Origin: Nostocales cyanobacterium Centralia_MAG_434
GTDB taxonomy: Bacteria; Cyanobacteriota; Cyanobacteriia; Cyanobacteriales; Nostocaceae
Length of the DNA stretch: 40,209 nt
Assembly (NCBI GenBank): GCA_021324415.1
Contig: JAJPJF010000294.1
Coordinates: forward strand, 1 to 40,209
Direction of reading: 5' to 3'
The position numbers and the translations under genes were made by a program. Positions 1 through 8,080 of this stretch are shown here, piece by piece. Each line of letters opens with the position of its first letter. Position 1 is the first letter of the stretch. The notes beneath the pieces are model-generated. The model was not told the DNA's origin, searched no databases, and saw only the letters and a list, made by a program, of their open reading frames with translations.

Positions 1-9
1 CAGAAAGCA

Positions 10-1272
10 ATGGAGCAGGTTCAAGCCAGTTATCATGTGATGAATGCAGAGAATCTGCTCACAATTCAAGTGACTGATCGGGGCCACGGTACGGAAATTG
101 GAGGGGTAATAAACTTTTTTACTGAACACTTACGTCATTGTGTACCCTCTGAGATCTCAGTTCCTGCCTATCGAGTGTATGTTGATTCGCCCACTAGACT
201 AGAAATTCTAGAAAAGGTTGATGATGCCCTAACAACTGGCAGTTTGACTCTCGGAAAATACGGTCGTCAGCTAGAGTCAATGGCACAAAAATGGACGGGA
301 ACATCTCATGTACTGGCTGTGCAATCGGGAACCTGCGCTCTAGAAATCTGTCTGCGGCTGTTGAAAATTGAAAATCAGACAGTTTTAGTACCTGCAAATA
401 CATTCTTTGCCACTGCTAGTTCTGTCCTTCATGCTGGTGGAAAAGTCAAATTTGTGGATATTGAGCCGGAAGGATTGGGAATGGACCCTGATGCCTTAGC
501 AGTGGCTTTAGCAGAAACTCCCGATGTGGCAGCGGTGATTGTTGTCCACATTGCTGGGATTGTCTCTCCTAGTGTGCAGCAAGTGATCAAGCTGTGTTCT
601 GATCGTGGTATTCCTATGTTGGAAGATGCTGCTCATGCCTTGGGCAGTCAATTAGATGGGCGTTTCGCCGGCAGCTTAGGTACTTTTTCTGCTTTCTCTT
701 TATACCCCACTAAAATTATTACAAGTGGTGAAGGGGGCTTTGTCTGTGTTAACTCTGAGACAGATTTTTACGAAGCAGCTTGCTATCGAGACCAAGGAAA
801 ACAGAGCTTCACTGCCAATGTACATGATCGCCTGGGTAACAATTGGCGTTTGAGTGAAATACATGCAGCGATCGGCATTGGACACCTCAGTCATTTGGGG
901 GACTTCATTGCCGAACGTCAGCAATTAGCCCAATGGTATGACTACCACCTGCAAGATATACCAGGCATTCGAGTCCAACCAATACCAGCTAATGCCCACA
1001 GCAATTACTATAAGTATATTGTGCTGTTAGAGGCAGGGGTAGATCGGGAAGCGCTAAAACAGCGTTTACGGGCTAATCACAATGTCACTCTTTCTGGTGA
1101 AGTTTATACCATTCCTTGTTGTGCCCAACCCTTCTTTCAAGATCAGTACCCCGCACCAAAATTTCCCCAAGCCTACCAATTTTGCGCCCAGCACATCTGC
1201 CTGCCCCTATTCCAAACCCTAACAGAAGCTCAACAAGCTCACACTGTCACAGCTTTAAAGAAAGAGCTTTAG
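10..1272 (+). CDS. DegT/DnrJ/EryC1/StrS-type PLP aminotransferase
   Basis: A fold-type I, PLP-dependent aminotransferase of the family that transaminates keto-sugars, keto-cyclitols or aminoshikimate intermediates. The family domain begins near residue 50 (SVPAYRVYVDSPTR). The PLP lysine is K235 in YPTKIITSGEGG, the conserved EDAAHALGS block lies near residue 205, and the C-terminal part (NNWRLSEIHAAIGIG, then HICLPLF) is family-typical. The frame stays open to the window edge, so the true start may lie upstream; M1 and M11 are the only in-window ATG choices before the domain. The first 35 or so residues do not look like the family and include LTIQVTDRGHG, which resembles a GHKL-ATPase G-box. 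Only 31 bp separate the stop from the next ATG, so it probably leads the operon. The substrate cannot be read from sequence. Confidence 0.85.
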   Translation: MEQVQASYHVMNAENLLTIQVTDRGHGTEIGGVINFFTEHLRHCVPSEISVPAYRVYVDSPTRLEILEKVDDALTTGSLTLGKYGRQLESMAQKWTGTSHVLAVQSGTCALEICLRLLKIENQTVLVPANTFFATASSVLHAGGKVKFVDIEPEGLGMDPDALAVALAETPDVAAVIVVHIAGIVSPSVQQVIKLCSDRGIPMLEDAAHALGSQLDGRFAGSLGTFSAFSLYPTKIITSGEGGFVCVNSETDFYEAACYRDQGKQSFTANVHDRLGNNWRLSEIHAAIGIGHLSHLGDFIAERQQLAQWYDYHLQDIPGIRVQPIPANAHSNYYKYIVLLEAGVDREALKQRLRANHNVTLSGEVYTIPCCAQPFFQDQYPAPKFPQAYQFCAQHICLPLFQTLTEAQQAHTVTALKKEL

Positions 1273-1303
1273 TCAGCTTATAATTTTGATACGGAGAACG
1301 GAA

Positions 1304-2299
1304 ATGGTGATCGGTGAGCAAATTCGGTGGGGATTAGCAGGATATGGAGATTTAAGCAGAAAAAGATTAGTGGATGCCTTAAATGGCCACGGCTATCGGC
1401 TGGATGTAGTCTGGGGAAGGCAGCTGGTAAAAGCTCAAGAATTTGCCCAAAAATATCAGATTCCTCGTGCTACGGATGACCTGAAAATCTTGATGCAGAA
1501 TGTGGATGCGATTTATGTCGCTACACCAGTGTATAGCCATGTACCAATCACGGAAATGGCTCTAAGTCAAAATTTGCAGGTCATTATCGAAAAACCCCTC
1601 AGCCCTCTAGTTCATCCTACTGAGCATTTAGTCCAAATTGCCACCCAAAACAAAATCAGGGCAGCAGTTGCCTATTACCGTCGTTGGATGCCAGCAGCGC
1701 AGTATGTCAAGAATTTGCTTGCAAATGGTATTCTAGGAAAACTGCACAAAGTAACTGTAGAGTTGCACAGTTTATTTGCTCCTGCTGTTGATGATCCTCA
1801 AAGGTGGCGCTGTGATCCAGCAGTGGCTGGAGCTGGTGTGATTGCTGATGTGGGTAGTCACAGACTTGACTTATTATGCTGGTTTTTTGGGCTACCACAA
1901 ATGCTCAAAGCTTCTCTATTAGAGCCTTTTCCTGAAGGTTGTGAACGAGTAGCTAAATTGGAATTGTTGTGGCCTGACAATTTAGCAGCATTCTGTCACT
2001 TCTGTTGGCAAGCTAATCAAATCCAAGATTATATCCAGTTTGATTTTGAATATGGTCAGCTGCGCTGGAGTCCTCTAGATACTGGATACCTGCGCTTTGT
2101 TGGGGCACAAGAAACTTGGGAAAAACACTTACCACCAGCAGCCAATCCGCATGCGGCTCTTGTCGCTGCTTTTTGTGCAGATTTGCCTTGTTGCTCTATT
2201 CAGGAAGCGGCATTAGTGGATTTAATCATTGAAGCAGCGGTGAAGTCAAACCGAAATGGTAGCGCTTGGATTAACCTCCACGAGCAAAATATGAATTAA
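1304..2299 (+). CDS. Gfo/Idh/MocA-family NAD(P)-dependent oxidoreductase
   Basis: A two-domain sugar or cyclitol dehydrogenase. The N-terminal Rossmann motif is GLAGYGDLS near residue 10, the hallmark EKPL motif (VIIEKPLSPL) is near residue 95, and the C-terminal domain carries DVGSHRLDLLCWFFG, where the histidine is the expected catalytic or substrate-binding residue. At about 331 residues it has the usual length. The start is placed at the ATG at 1304, preceded by GGAGAACGGA, rather than at a TTG 18 bp upstream. DegT plus Gfo/Idh is a recurrent pair: the oxidoreductase makes the ketone that the aminotransferase aminates, as in kanosamine and aminocyclitol pathways. That role is inferred from context. 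Confidence 0.85.
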   Translation: MVIGEQIRWGLAGYGDLSRKRLVDALNGHGYRLDVVWGRQLVKAQEFAQKYQIPRATDDLKILMQNVDAIYVATPVYSHVPITEMALSQNLQVIIEKPLSPLVHPTEHLVQIATQNKIRAAVAYYRRWMPAAQYVKNLLANGILGKLHKVTVELHSLFAPAVDDPQRWRCDPAVAGAGVIADVGSHRLDLLCWFFGLPQMLKASLLEPFPEGCERVAKLELLWPDNLAAFCHFCWQANQIQDYIQFDFEYGQLRWSPLDTGYLRFVGAQETWEKHLPPAANPHAALVAAFCADLPCCSIQEAALVDLIIEAAVKSNRNGSAWINLHEQNMN

Positions 2300-2328
2300 T
2301 TTCCAATCATTCACAAAATAGACATAGT

Positions 2329-3330
2329 ATGCGTGGATTCAAATTAGTTGATCGTCGTCAACTCACTTATCACGAAGACCTACCCAAGCCTACGGCAAAG
2401 GAAGATACTGTCGTAGTCCAGGTTAAAGCCTGTAGCGTCTGCGGTAGAAGTGATTTAGTGTATTATCATTACCTGGGATTGCGTGACCATTGCTCTCAGG
2501 GAGTGTTTGGCCATGAAGTTTCAGGAGTTATCGAAGAAGTCGGTTCTCTAGTGACTCGATTCCAGCCGGGAGACCGGGTTTTTCTGCGTTCACCCCTACA
2601 AACTGGTTTCGCTGACTACACCTCGGCGCGGGAAGTGTGTTTAGGACGTTTACCAGAATCGATTCCGTTTGAACAGGGTTCGATTTTACAACTTCTGCCC
2701 TTGGCTGTTCACGCTACACGGGGTGTGCGTTTGGGAGACAATGTACTGATTGTGGGTCAAGGGCCTGTCGGCTTGATGGCATTGCAGGTAGCGCGATTGC
2801 GGGGTGCTGCATCAATCACTGTAGTAGATTTGGATGCTTGGCGATTGCAGTTTTCCAAAAAATTGCAAGCTGATCAGACAATTGTTGTGACTCCTGACAC
2901 TCTGTTAGAACAATTGACAGAGATGTCAGGTAAATTTGATGTGGCGATCGATGCTGTTGGCACTCCTTTGGTAGTTAACACTTGCACGCAAATCCTACGT
3001 CAGCAAGGTTTATTGGTTTTGTTAGGCAGTCATCATGTAGATACTCATGTTGTCGTGGACTTGGTGCTTTGGGAAAAGAAAGGTTTACGTATTCACACTT
3101 CCGCAGAACCTAACGATCAAGCACGACGTGAAAGTATGCACATAGCGCAACGTCTAGTTGATACTAATCGCATCCAACTTCAGCCTTTACTGACTCATGT
3201 ATATCCCTTAACAGAATTGCCCACAGCGATCGAAAAACTTTCTCATAATCCCCTCCTCTACGCTGAGAAGGAAGTTACACCAGTCGATAAACCACCTTTC
3301 CAAACATTAAAGGTATCGATTTGTCCATGA
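2329..3330 (+). CDS. Zinc-type medium-chain alcohol/polyol dehydrogenase
   Basis: A medium-chain dehydrogenase of the threonine/sorbitol dehydrogenase type, oxidising a secondary alcohol with NAD(P). Catalytic-zinc residues are visible as C38 (SVCGRSDL) and H62-E63 (GHEVSG). The nucleotide-binding motif GQGPVGLMALQVA lies in the second half. The structural-zinc lobe with four cysteines appears to be missing, so this is a short variant of 333 residues. It follows the oxidoreductase by 29 bp, and its stop overlaps the next ATG as ATGA, so translation is probably coupled. Relatives act in 2-deoxystreptamine-like aminocyclitol pathways, but the substrate here is unknown. Confidence 0.83.
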   Translation: MRGFKLVDRRQLTYHEDLPKPTAKEDTVVVQVKACSVCGRSDLVYYHYLGLRDHCSQGVFGHEVSGVIEEVGSLVTRFQPGDRVFLRSPLQTGFADYTSAREVCLGRLPESIPFEQGSILQLLPLAVHATRGVRLGDNVLIVGQGPVGLMALQVARLRGAASITVVDLDAWRLQFSKKLQADQTIVVTPDTLLEQLTEMSGKFDVAIDAVGTPLVVNTCTQILRQQGLLVLLGSHHVDTHVVVDLVLWEKKGLRIHTSAEPNDQARRESMHIAQRLVDTNRIQLQPLLTHVYPLTELPTAIEKLSHNPLLYAEKEVTPVDKPPFQTLKVSICP

Positions 3331-4532
3331 AGACTACTAACTCTTTTCCCTCAGCATTAATCACCACCACTCAAGAAATCAAAATTTTGCGCCAGGGGAA
3401 CTGGTATAAATCCCTGGATTCTGTTCTCGTACCTTACACCAATTACCGCCTGCATCTGGCCTCGTCTTTAATGATGGTAGATGATGCTAAAAAGTCCAAA
3501 TCTTTGGGGCAGATAGCATCTGGCACAGTGTTGGAACGAGCCGCCTTACTAGAAAAGGCCTTAACTTTGTTTAATTATGGTAATGTGCTTGTAGAAGGCT
3601 TAGGTAAGCAAAAACCAGAAGATTTTGCTCATCTACTGTGGCAAGCACTGGGATTACCTGATCGCTTAGTGAGCCAATGGGATAAGATTTTAACTGAGCA
3701 ATTAACTGGTCAATTGGCATCTTTAGCAAATATTCCTGAAAACCAGGGAACTTGTTTGGTATCTTTACCTGCCAATACTTTTGTTTGTCTCGATGCTTGC
3801 TTTCAACCGTTGCTGTCAGGGATGAATCTGTGGATACGTCCCAGTCAACGAGAACCGTTTTCTGCTTTGCGTTTTTTGTCTTGTTTGTTAGAGGTAGGTT
3901 GGAGTGCAAAGTCTCTCAGCTTTTATCCCACTACCCACTCTACCCTAGTCTCCGTAGCTTCCCGTCTGGAACAGTCCATCATTTACGGTGGAGATGATGT
4001 AGAGTGTCTGTTTGCTGGGCAATCGAATATCACTGTTCATGGGCCAGGGCGAGCATTTGCGATCGTTGAGCAAGTCTCGGATCAAATCATAGAACAGTTG
4101 CTAACCAAGATTTTGGTAGGTGCAGGGCGGTTTTGTCTGTGCTTAGGAACTATCCTCTGTGAAAATTCTGCTTTGGCACTTGGAGAAACCATCGCCTCTA
4201 TACTAGATCAAGTACCCCTAGAACCACAAATAGAGACTAACTGGCCTTTAGCTGTGCGTCCAGATGTAGATGTCTGTGAACGACAGATAGAACGTCTCCA
4301 AGGGTTGATGCGTGAAGGCGATCGCGTTCTAACTCAACGCCCCTGGTTGGTTCCGATTGGCGATCGTTTTATTCCTGTTCCTACATTGGTGTATCTCGAA
4401 CAAACCAAAAACCATCCTCTACTGGGTGTGGAAGTTGATTTTCCCTTTGCAGTGATCGGTGATATTGACCAAGCAGCTGTTAATCAATTAAATTCACAAT
4501 CTCGATTTTCTTATCGATTGGGTAAAAATTAA
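3327..4532 (+). CDS. Aldehyde-dehydrogenase-superfamily acyl reductase (LuxC/GriD-like)
   Basis: A 401-residue protein of the aldehyde dehydrogenase/acyl reductase superfamily. Visible elements are the NAD-binding segment near residues 150-200 (ANTFVCLDACFQPLLSGMN), the YGGDD turn, and the nucleophile segment GAGRFCLCLGT around residues 264-274, in which one of two cysteines (about 268 or 270) should form the thioester. The ATG at 3327 overlaps the preceding stop; a TTG two codons earlier is less likely. The next gene is a PaaK/LuxE-like adenylating enzyme. Such pairs reduce carboxylates to aldehydes, in LuxC/LuxE for fatty acids and in GriD/GriC for aryl carboxylates. It is divergent and could instead act on another acyl donor. 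Confidence 0.65.
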   Translation: MKTTNSFPSALITTTQEIKILRQGNWYKSLDSVLVPYTNYRLHLASSLMMVDDAKKSKSLGQIASGTVLERAALLEKALTLFNYGNVLVEGLGKQKPEDFAHLLWQALGLPDRLVSQWDKILTEQLTGQLASLANIPENQGTCLVSLPANTFVCLDACFQPLLSGMNLWIRPSQREPFSALRFLSCLLEVGWSAKSLSFYPTTHSTLVSVASRLEQSIIYGGDDVECLFAGQSNITVHGPGRAFAIVEQVSDQIIEQLLTKILVGAGRFCLCLGTILCENSALALGETIASILDQVPLEPQIETNWPLAVRPDVDVCERQIERLQGLMREGDRVLTQRPWLVPIGDRFIPVPTLVYLEQTKNHPLLGVEVDFPFAVIGDIDQAAVNQLNSQSRFSYRLGKN

Positions 4533-4556
4533 CTCTGAATACAGAGGAATATTGTC

Positions 4557-5678
4557 ATGAGTAGAAACGGCACTGTTGCCACCAAAAAATTAAATCCCCA
4601 AACTATGTACGCTGAAATGCAGCATCGCCTGCCAATTTTGCAACTATCACCCGAAGAATGGTTGCAAAAAATGATGCGCTGGCACTTTGATGAGCAAACT
4701 GGCTCACCCTATTGGTTACGAAAAAAGCAAACTTTAGATTTTGACCCCATCCGTGATATCCGCACATTAGAGGATGTACAGCGATTTGGGTTATTCGATA
4801 AAACCGATTTGCAAAAGCTGCCTGCAAGAGAGTTTCTACCACGTGGTTTTGCTAATAGACCCCATCGAGTTTTTGAGACAGGTGGTTCAACGGGTAAACC
4901 TTGCCGTGTTCTTGATATCACGACGGGAATGTATAACGTGATCATTTATGAAACTATGTTAGCAGCCCATGGGCTAGATCATGGTGATGCCATTGCTATG
5001 ACTCCAGCTGGACCCCATGTCTATACTACTTTCGTCAATCGCTTGATGGACCGTTGGAGTGGGCAAGTTTATGCGATCGATTTTGATCCTCGTTGGGTAA
5101 AATCTTTAGTGCGCCAAGGTCAGTCTACAGAGCCTTATGTTGAGCATTTGCTAATACAAACCATAGATCACTTAGAAACCCAGCAAGCCTCATTCCTATT
5201 TTCCACCACCAAGCTGCTGATGGCTTTAATCGCCAAATTGGAAAAGCCTCTTTCTGAGTACGGTATTAAAGCTGTCTGTACAGGTGGTACTAGCCTCACA
5301 GCTGAAGAAGCACGTTACATTCGAGAAAATCATCTGGGTGACATTTATTGGTTTGACACCTACGGAAATACCCTAATGGGTCATGCACTCCAAGCCGAAC
5401 CTTGGGAGGGCTTATCAGATAGATCCTACTACCTCCCTCCACCTTTAGCATTTATCCGTGTTATTGACCCCAATAACTGGACTTGCGAAGTAGAAAGAGG
5501 GCAAAGAGGACGTGTACTATTGATTACCCTTTTAGAGGATTTATTTCTACCTAACCTTTTAGAGCGAGATTCTGCTATTCGAGTCGGTCCTCATCCTTGG
5601 TATCCTTGGGATGGAGTAACAGCCATCTCTTCCTATGTAGATTCGCTGGAATACACAGCAACCGAGGGTGTTTATTAA
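4557..5678 (+). CDS. PaaK/LuxE-like adenylate-forming enzyme (carboxylate activation)
   Basis: An ANL-superfamily enzyme of the phenylacetate-CoA ligase / acyl-protein synthetase type. It carries the phosphate-binding loop ETGGSTGKP at about residues 107-115, a YGNTLMGHAL segment that corresponds to the acyl-adenylate motif, and RGQRGRVLLITLL near the end of the large domain. At 373 residues it is short, and most of the mobile C-terminal lid seems absent, as in LuxE and in GriC-type arylcarboxylate reductase components. It lies 24 bp after the reductase gene with AGAGGA as ribosome binding site. The likely role is to activate a carboxylate that the preceding enzyme reduces to an aldehyde. Whether the acid is aryl or aliphatic cannot be told. 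Confidence 0.72.
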   Translation: MSRNGTVATKKLNPQTMYAEMQHRLPILQLSPEEWLQKMMRWHFDEQTGSPYWLRKKQTLDFDPIRDIRTLEDVQRFGLFDKTDLQKLPAREFLPRGFANRPHRVFETGGSTGKPCRVLDITTGMYNVIIYETMLAAHGLDHGDAIAMTPAGPHVYTTFVNRLMDRWSGQVYAIDFDPRWVKSLVRQGQSTEPYVEHLLIQTIDHLETQQASFLFSTTKLLMALIAKLEKPLSEYGIKAVCTGGTSLTAEEARYIRENHLGDIYWFDTYGNTLMGHALQAEPWEGLSDRSYYLPPPLAFIRVIDPNNWTCEVERGQRGRVLLITLLEDLFLPNLLERDSAIRVGPHPWYPWDGVTAISSYVDSLEYTATEGVY

Positions 5679-5706
5679 TTCGCTCTTTAAAAAGAATTAA
5701 ATACGC

Positions 5707-5812
5707 CTTACCGAGAAAACGGGTGTAGGTGATAGGGTGTGGCGTGTAGAGGTAAAAAGAAATTCTTGAAGAAAATGAACACCTTACTCTACACCCAAGC
5801 TGGTAGAAAGCT
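5707..5812. repeat. Dispersed hairpin-forming repeat, copy 1
   Basis: About 100 bp between two genes that recurs at 7877-7999 with high similarity. Both copies share TTACCGA, a GGGTGTAGGTG-type arm, the block GGTAAAAAGAAATTC, GAAAATGAACACC and an ACTCTACACCC arm. The outer arms are inverted copies, so the transcript could fold into a long hairpin. It contains no coding potential. Confidence 0.75.
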
Positions 5813-5893
5813 CGTGAATTTATTTATCTAGATACAAATTCTCTCTCTTGTCTCCCTTCCCTTATCCTTCTTAATTCATAACTCAGACAACTT

Positions 5894-6760
5894 ATGGGTG
5901 AAATTTTTTTATCTTCCAATGGTTTATCAATTCCATTTACTGAACAATATTTCTGTCCTTTAAAGGATTGTACACATTTACTGAATCATCCCTCAGCATT
6001 AATTGATTTTTATCAAAATCATCATTATCTTTATCTCAAAAACTTTTTGAATAGAGAAGATGTTTTAGACATTCGTGAAAGGTATTTTCAAAAATTTGAC
6101 ACGCTTCTTTTGAAAGCAGGCACGACTCCTAGAGACGGAATTTTTTCAGGATATATTCCGCCAAATTTGCCTCGTTTTGGTACTCGCTCTCATCCTGCTT
6201 ATGAAATGGTACGTGATGGTGAATTTCATAATTTTGTAACTCAACCAAAGTTGTTTGAATTAGCAAAATTACTACTAGGAAAACCTAGCAAGCAATTGCA
6301 ACGTAGGCCCTTACGACACTTTATCAAAAATACTAAAACAGCTTCTCGTGCTCATATAGATGCTATTTATATTGCAAGTGAGGGAAGACCTTTTCTCAGC
6401 TATTGGATTACTCTTGGCGACTGTCCACTAGATGCAGGCGGGCTCATTTATCTGGAAGATTCTCATCAAGAAAATTTAGAACATCTCAGGCAGTTAATTG
6501 GACAACGGAGCGATCGCCATTGGGATACTCGACCTTTAACCCACGATTTGAAGCTACTAGCTGAAAAAACGGGACGGCGCTGGTTGTGGAATAACTATCA
6601 GGCAGGAGATTTAGTAGTTCACAGTCCCTATATTGTCCATGCTTCTTTGGATTCTTCTAATGATCTAATGCGAGTATCAACAGATATTCGCTTTCTACCA
6701 GAAGACGACCCTATTGACTGGCGTTGGAGTAATGATTGGTCAGCTGATGATACTTATTGA
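5894..6760 (+). CDS. Phytanoyl-CoA dioxygenase (PhyH)-like Fe(II)/2-oxoglutarate oxygenase
   Basis: A 288-residue double-stranded beta-helix oxygenase of the PhyH family, which hydroxylates or otherwise oxidises small molecules. The iron-binding HxD is H154 and D156 in SRAHIDAIYI. The distal histidine is in VVHSPYIVHAS near residue 250, and the 2-oxoglutarate-binding arginine is probably in NDLMRVSTDIRF. The N-terminal YLYLKNFLNREDV is the family's usual opening. It follows the adenylating enzyme after a 215-bp gap that holds a repeat, so it may have its own promoter. It plausibly tailors the product of the upstream operon. Its codons are more AT-rich than those of the upstream genes. Confidence 0.82.
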   Translation: MGEIFLSSNGLSIPFTEQYFCPLKDCTHLLNHPSALIDFYQNHHYLYLKNFLNREDVLDIRERYFQKFDTLLLKAGTTPRDGIFSGYIPPNLPRFGTRSHPAYEMVRDGEFHNFVTQPKLFELAKLLLGKPSKQLQRRPLRHFIKNTKTASRAHIDAIYIASEGRPFLSYWITLGDCPLDAGGLIYLEDSHQENLEHLRQLIGQRSDRHWDTRPLTHDLKLLAEKTGRRWLWNNYQAGDLVVHSPYIVHASLDSSNDLMRVSTDIRFLPEDDPIDWRWSNDWSADDTY

Positions 6761-6855
6761 AAGAAATAAAAATTCTTGACAATACCATTTGCAATCAACG
6801 AACAAACTTAAGTGAATTTCATCATTACTAAGAATTACGAATCAGGAAAACTATT

Positions 6856-7848
6856 ATGAATATCATCGTTAGCGGTGGAGCAGGATTTATTGGTTCACAC
6901 GTTACAGACTATTTATTATCACAAGCGTATCGTGTCATTGTTGTTGATAATTTGCTCACAGGTAGAACTAGTAATTTACCTCAAAATCCATACCTGACAT
7001 TCTTGCATCAAGACATAGTGACTTGTAGCCCTCATGATTTTTTCCAAAATTCTAGTCAGAAAATTGATGCAATTGTGCATCTAGCAGCAATTCCTTCTGT
7101 GGGACAATCATGGGAAGAACCACAGAAAGTTAATGATAACAATTGCTCTAGTATGCTTAGAGTGATTGAGTTGTGCAAAGAGTTAGAAATTCCTAGACTT
7201 GTCTTTGCCAGTTCTGCCGCAGTATATGGAGATCAGCAGGATATGCCAATCTCTGAAGATCAGCTTAAATTACCCCTATCTCCTTATGGGTTACAGAAAT
7301 TAGTCTGTGAAAACTATGCTCAATTGTTTGCACAAAAATTTAACTATTCTTGTATTGCTTTGAGGTTATTTAATGTCTATGGACCAAAGCTCAGAAGTAA
7401 TTTTCGTGGTTCAGGAGTTATTGATAGTTTTGTCAGATCATTTTTAGATAATTTACCTATCAATATCTACGGTGATGGTAGTCAAACTCGTGATTTTATC
7501 TTTGTTACAGATGTGGCAATAAGTATCAAACAAGCCTTGGAAGCACCTCTAAAACCAGGTAAATTTGAAGTCTGTAACATTGCTAGTGGACAAGCTACTT
7601 CCCTAATTCAACTGATTGATCATCTACAAATACTCTTTCCTCAGTGGAATGGCAAAGTAATATATAAACCTCTCAGAGAAGGAGACATCAAAAATTCACA
7701 GGCAGATATTTCCAAAGCAAAAATGCTACTAAAGTTTAGTCCATCCACTTCCCTTACTATGGGCTTACAGAAGTTAGTATCTGCTGAATTAAACCCTCTG
7801 ATAAATTCGTTTCCCAAAGCTGTGGAAGTCCTAGCTAATTGTGAGTAA
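6856..7848 (+). CDS. NAD-dependent nucleotide-sugar epimerase/dehydratase (extended SDR)
   Basis: An extended short-chain dehydrogenase of the GalE / UDP-GlcNAc 4-epimerase group, 330 residues. It shows the NAD motif GGAGFIGSH at residues 7-15, the VVDNLLTGR turn, the serine of ASSAAVYGD, and the catalytic YxxxK as SPYGLQK. The FNVYGP and RDFIFVTDVA blocks are also typical. The start has AGGAAA eleven bases upstream. It would invert or oxidise a nucleotide-activated sugar and fits a sugar-containing product from the upstream genes. An internal duplication of function with a housekeeping GalE is possible, and the sugar is not determined by sequence. Confidence 0.87.
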   Translation: MNIIVSGGAGFIGSHVTDYLLSQAYRVIVVDNLLTGRTSNLPQNPYLTFLHQDIVTCSPHDFFQNSSQKIDAIVHLAAIPSVGQSWEEPQKVNDNNCSSMLRVIELCKELEIPRLVFASSAAVYGDQQDMPISEDQLKLPLSPYGLQKLVCENYAQLFAQKFNYSCIALRLFNVYGPKLRSNFRGSGVIDSFVRSFLDNLPINIYGDGSQTRDFIFVTDVAISIKQALEAPLKPGKFEVCNIASGQATSLIQLIDHLQILFPQWNGKVIYKPLREGDIKNSQADISKAKMLLKFSPSTSLTMGLQKLVSAELNPLINSFPKAVEVLANCE

Positions 7849-7876
7849 AATCCGCCTGTAACAAATCTTTCAATTT

Positions 7877-7999
7877 CTTACCGAAAAAATGGGTGTAGGT
7901 GGTAGGGTGTGGGGTGTAGGGGTAAAAAGAAATTCGTTAAGAAAATGAACACCCTACTCTACACCCCACACCCTTCTTAAAAGCATCTGGTAGTAAAGC
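7877..7999. repeat. Dispersed hairpin-forming repeat, copy 2
   Basis: The second copy of the element at 5707-5812, again directly after a forward gene. Inverted arms GGGTGTAGGTGGTAGGGTGT and ACACCCTACTCTACACCC flank about 50 bp. The right end adds a segment (CATCTGGTAGTAAAGC) that is present in shorter form in copy 1. Function unknown; RNA hairpin, transcription attenuation or a decayed miniature element are all possible. Confidence 0.75.
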
Positions 8000-8027
8000 A
8001 CTAAGAAGTTTTTCTAATTGGGTGAAG

Positions 8028-8060
8028 ATGAGGAGGTGAGCGTAGCTCACCTCCTCATTT
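8028..8060. terminator. Strong hairpin between convergent genes (bidirectional terminator)
   Basis: A 14-bp perfect stem (ATGAGGAGGTGAGC and its complement) with a 3-base GTA loop, ending in TTT on the + strand. It sits between the epimerase stop at 7848 and the convergent phosphodiesterase stop at 8081, as expected for a terminator that serves both genes. Confidence 0.7.
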
Positions 8061-8080
8061 AAACTGATGCTAACATCTAC

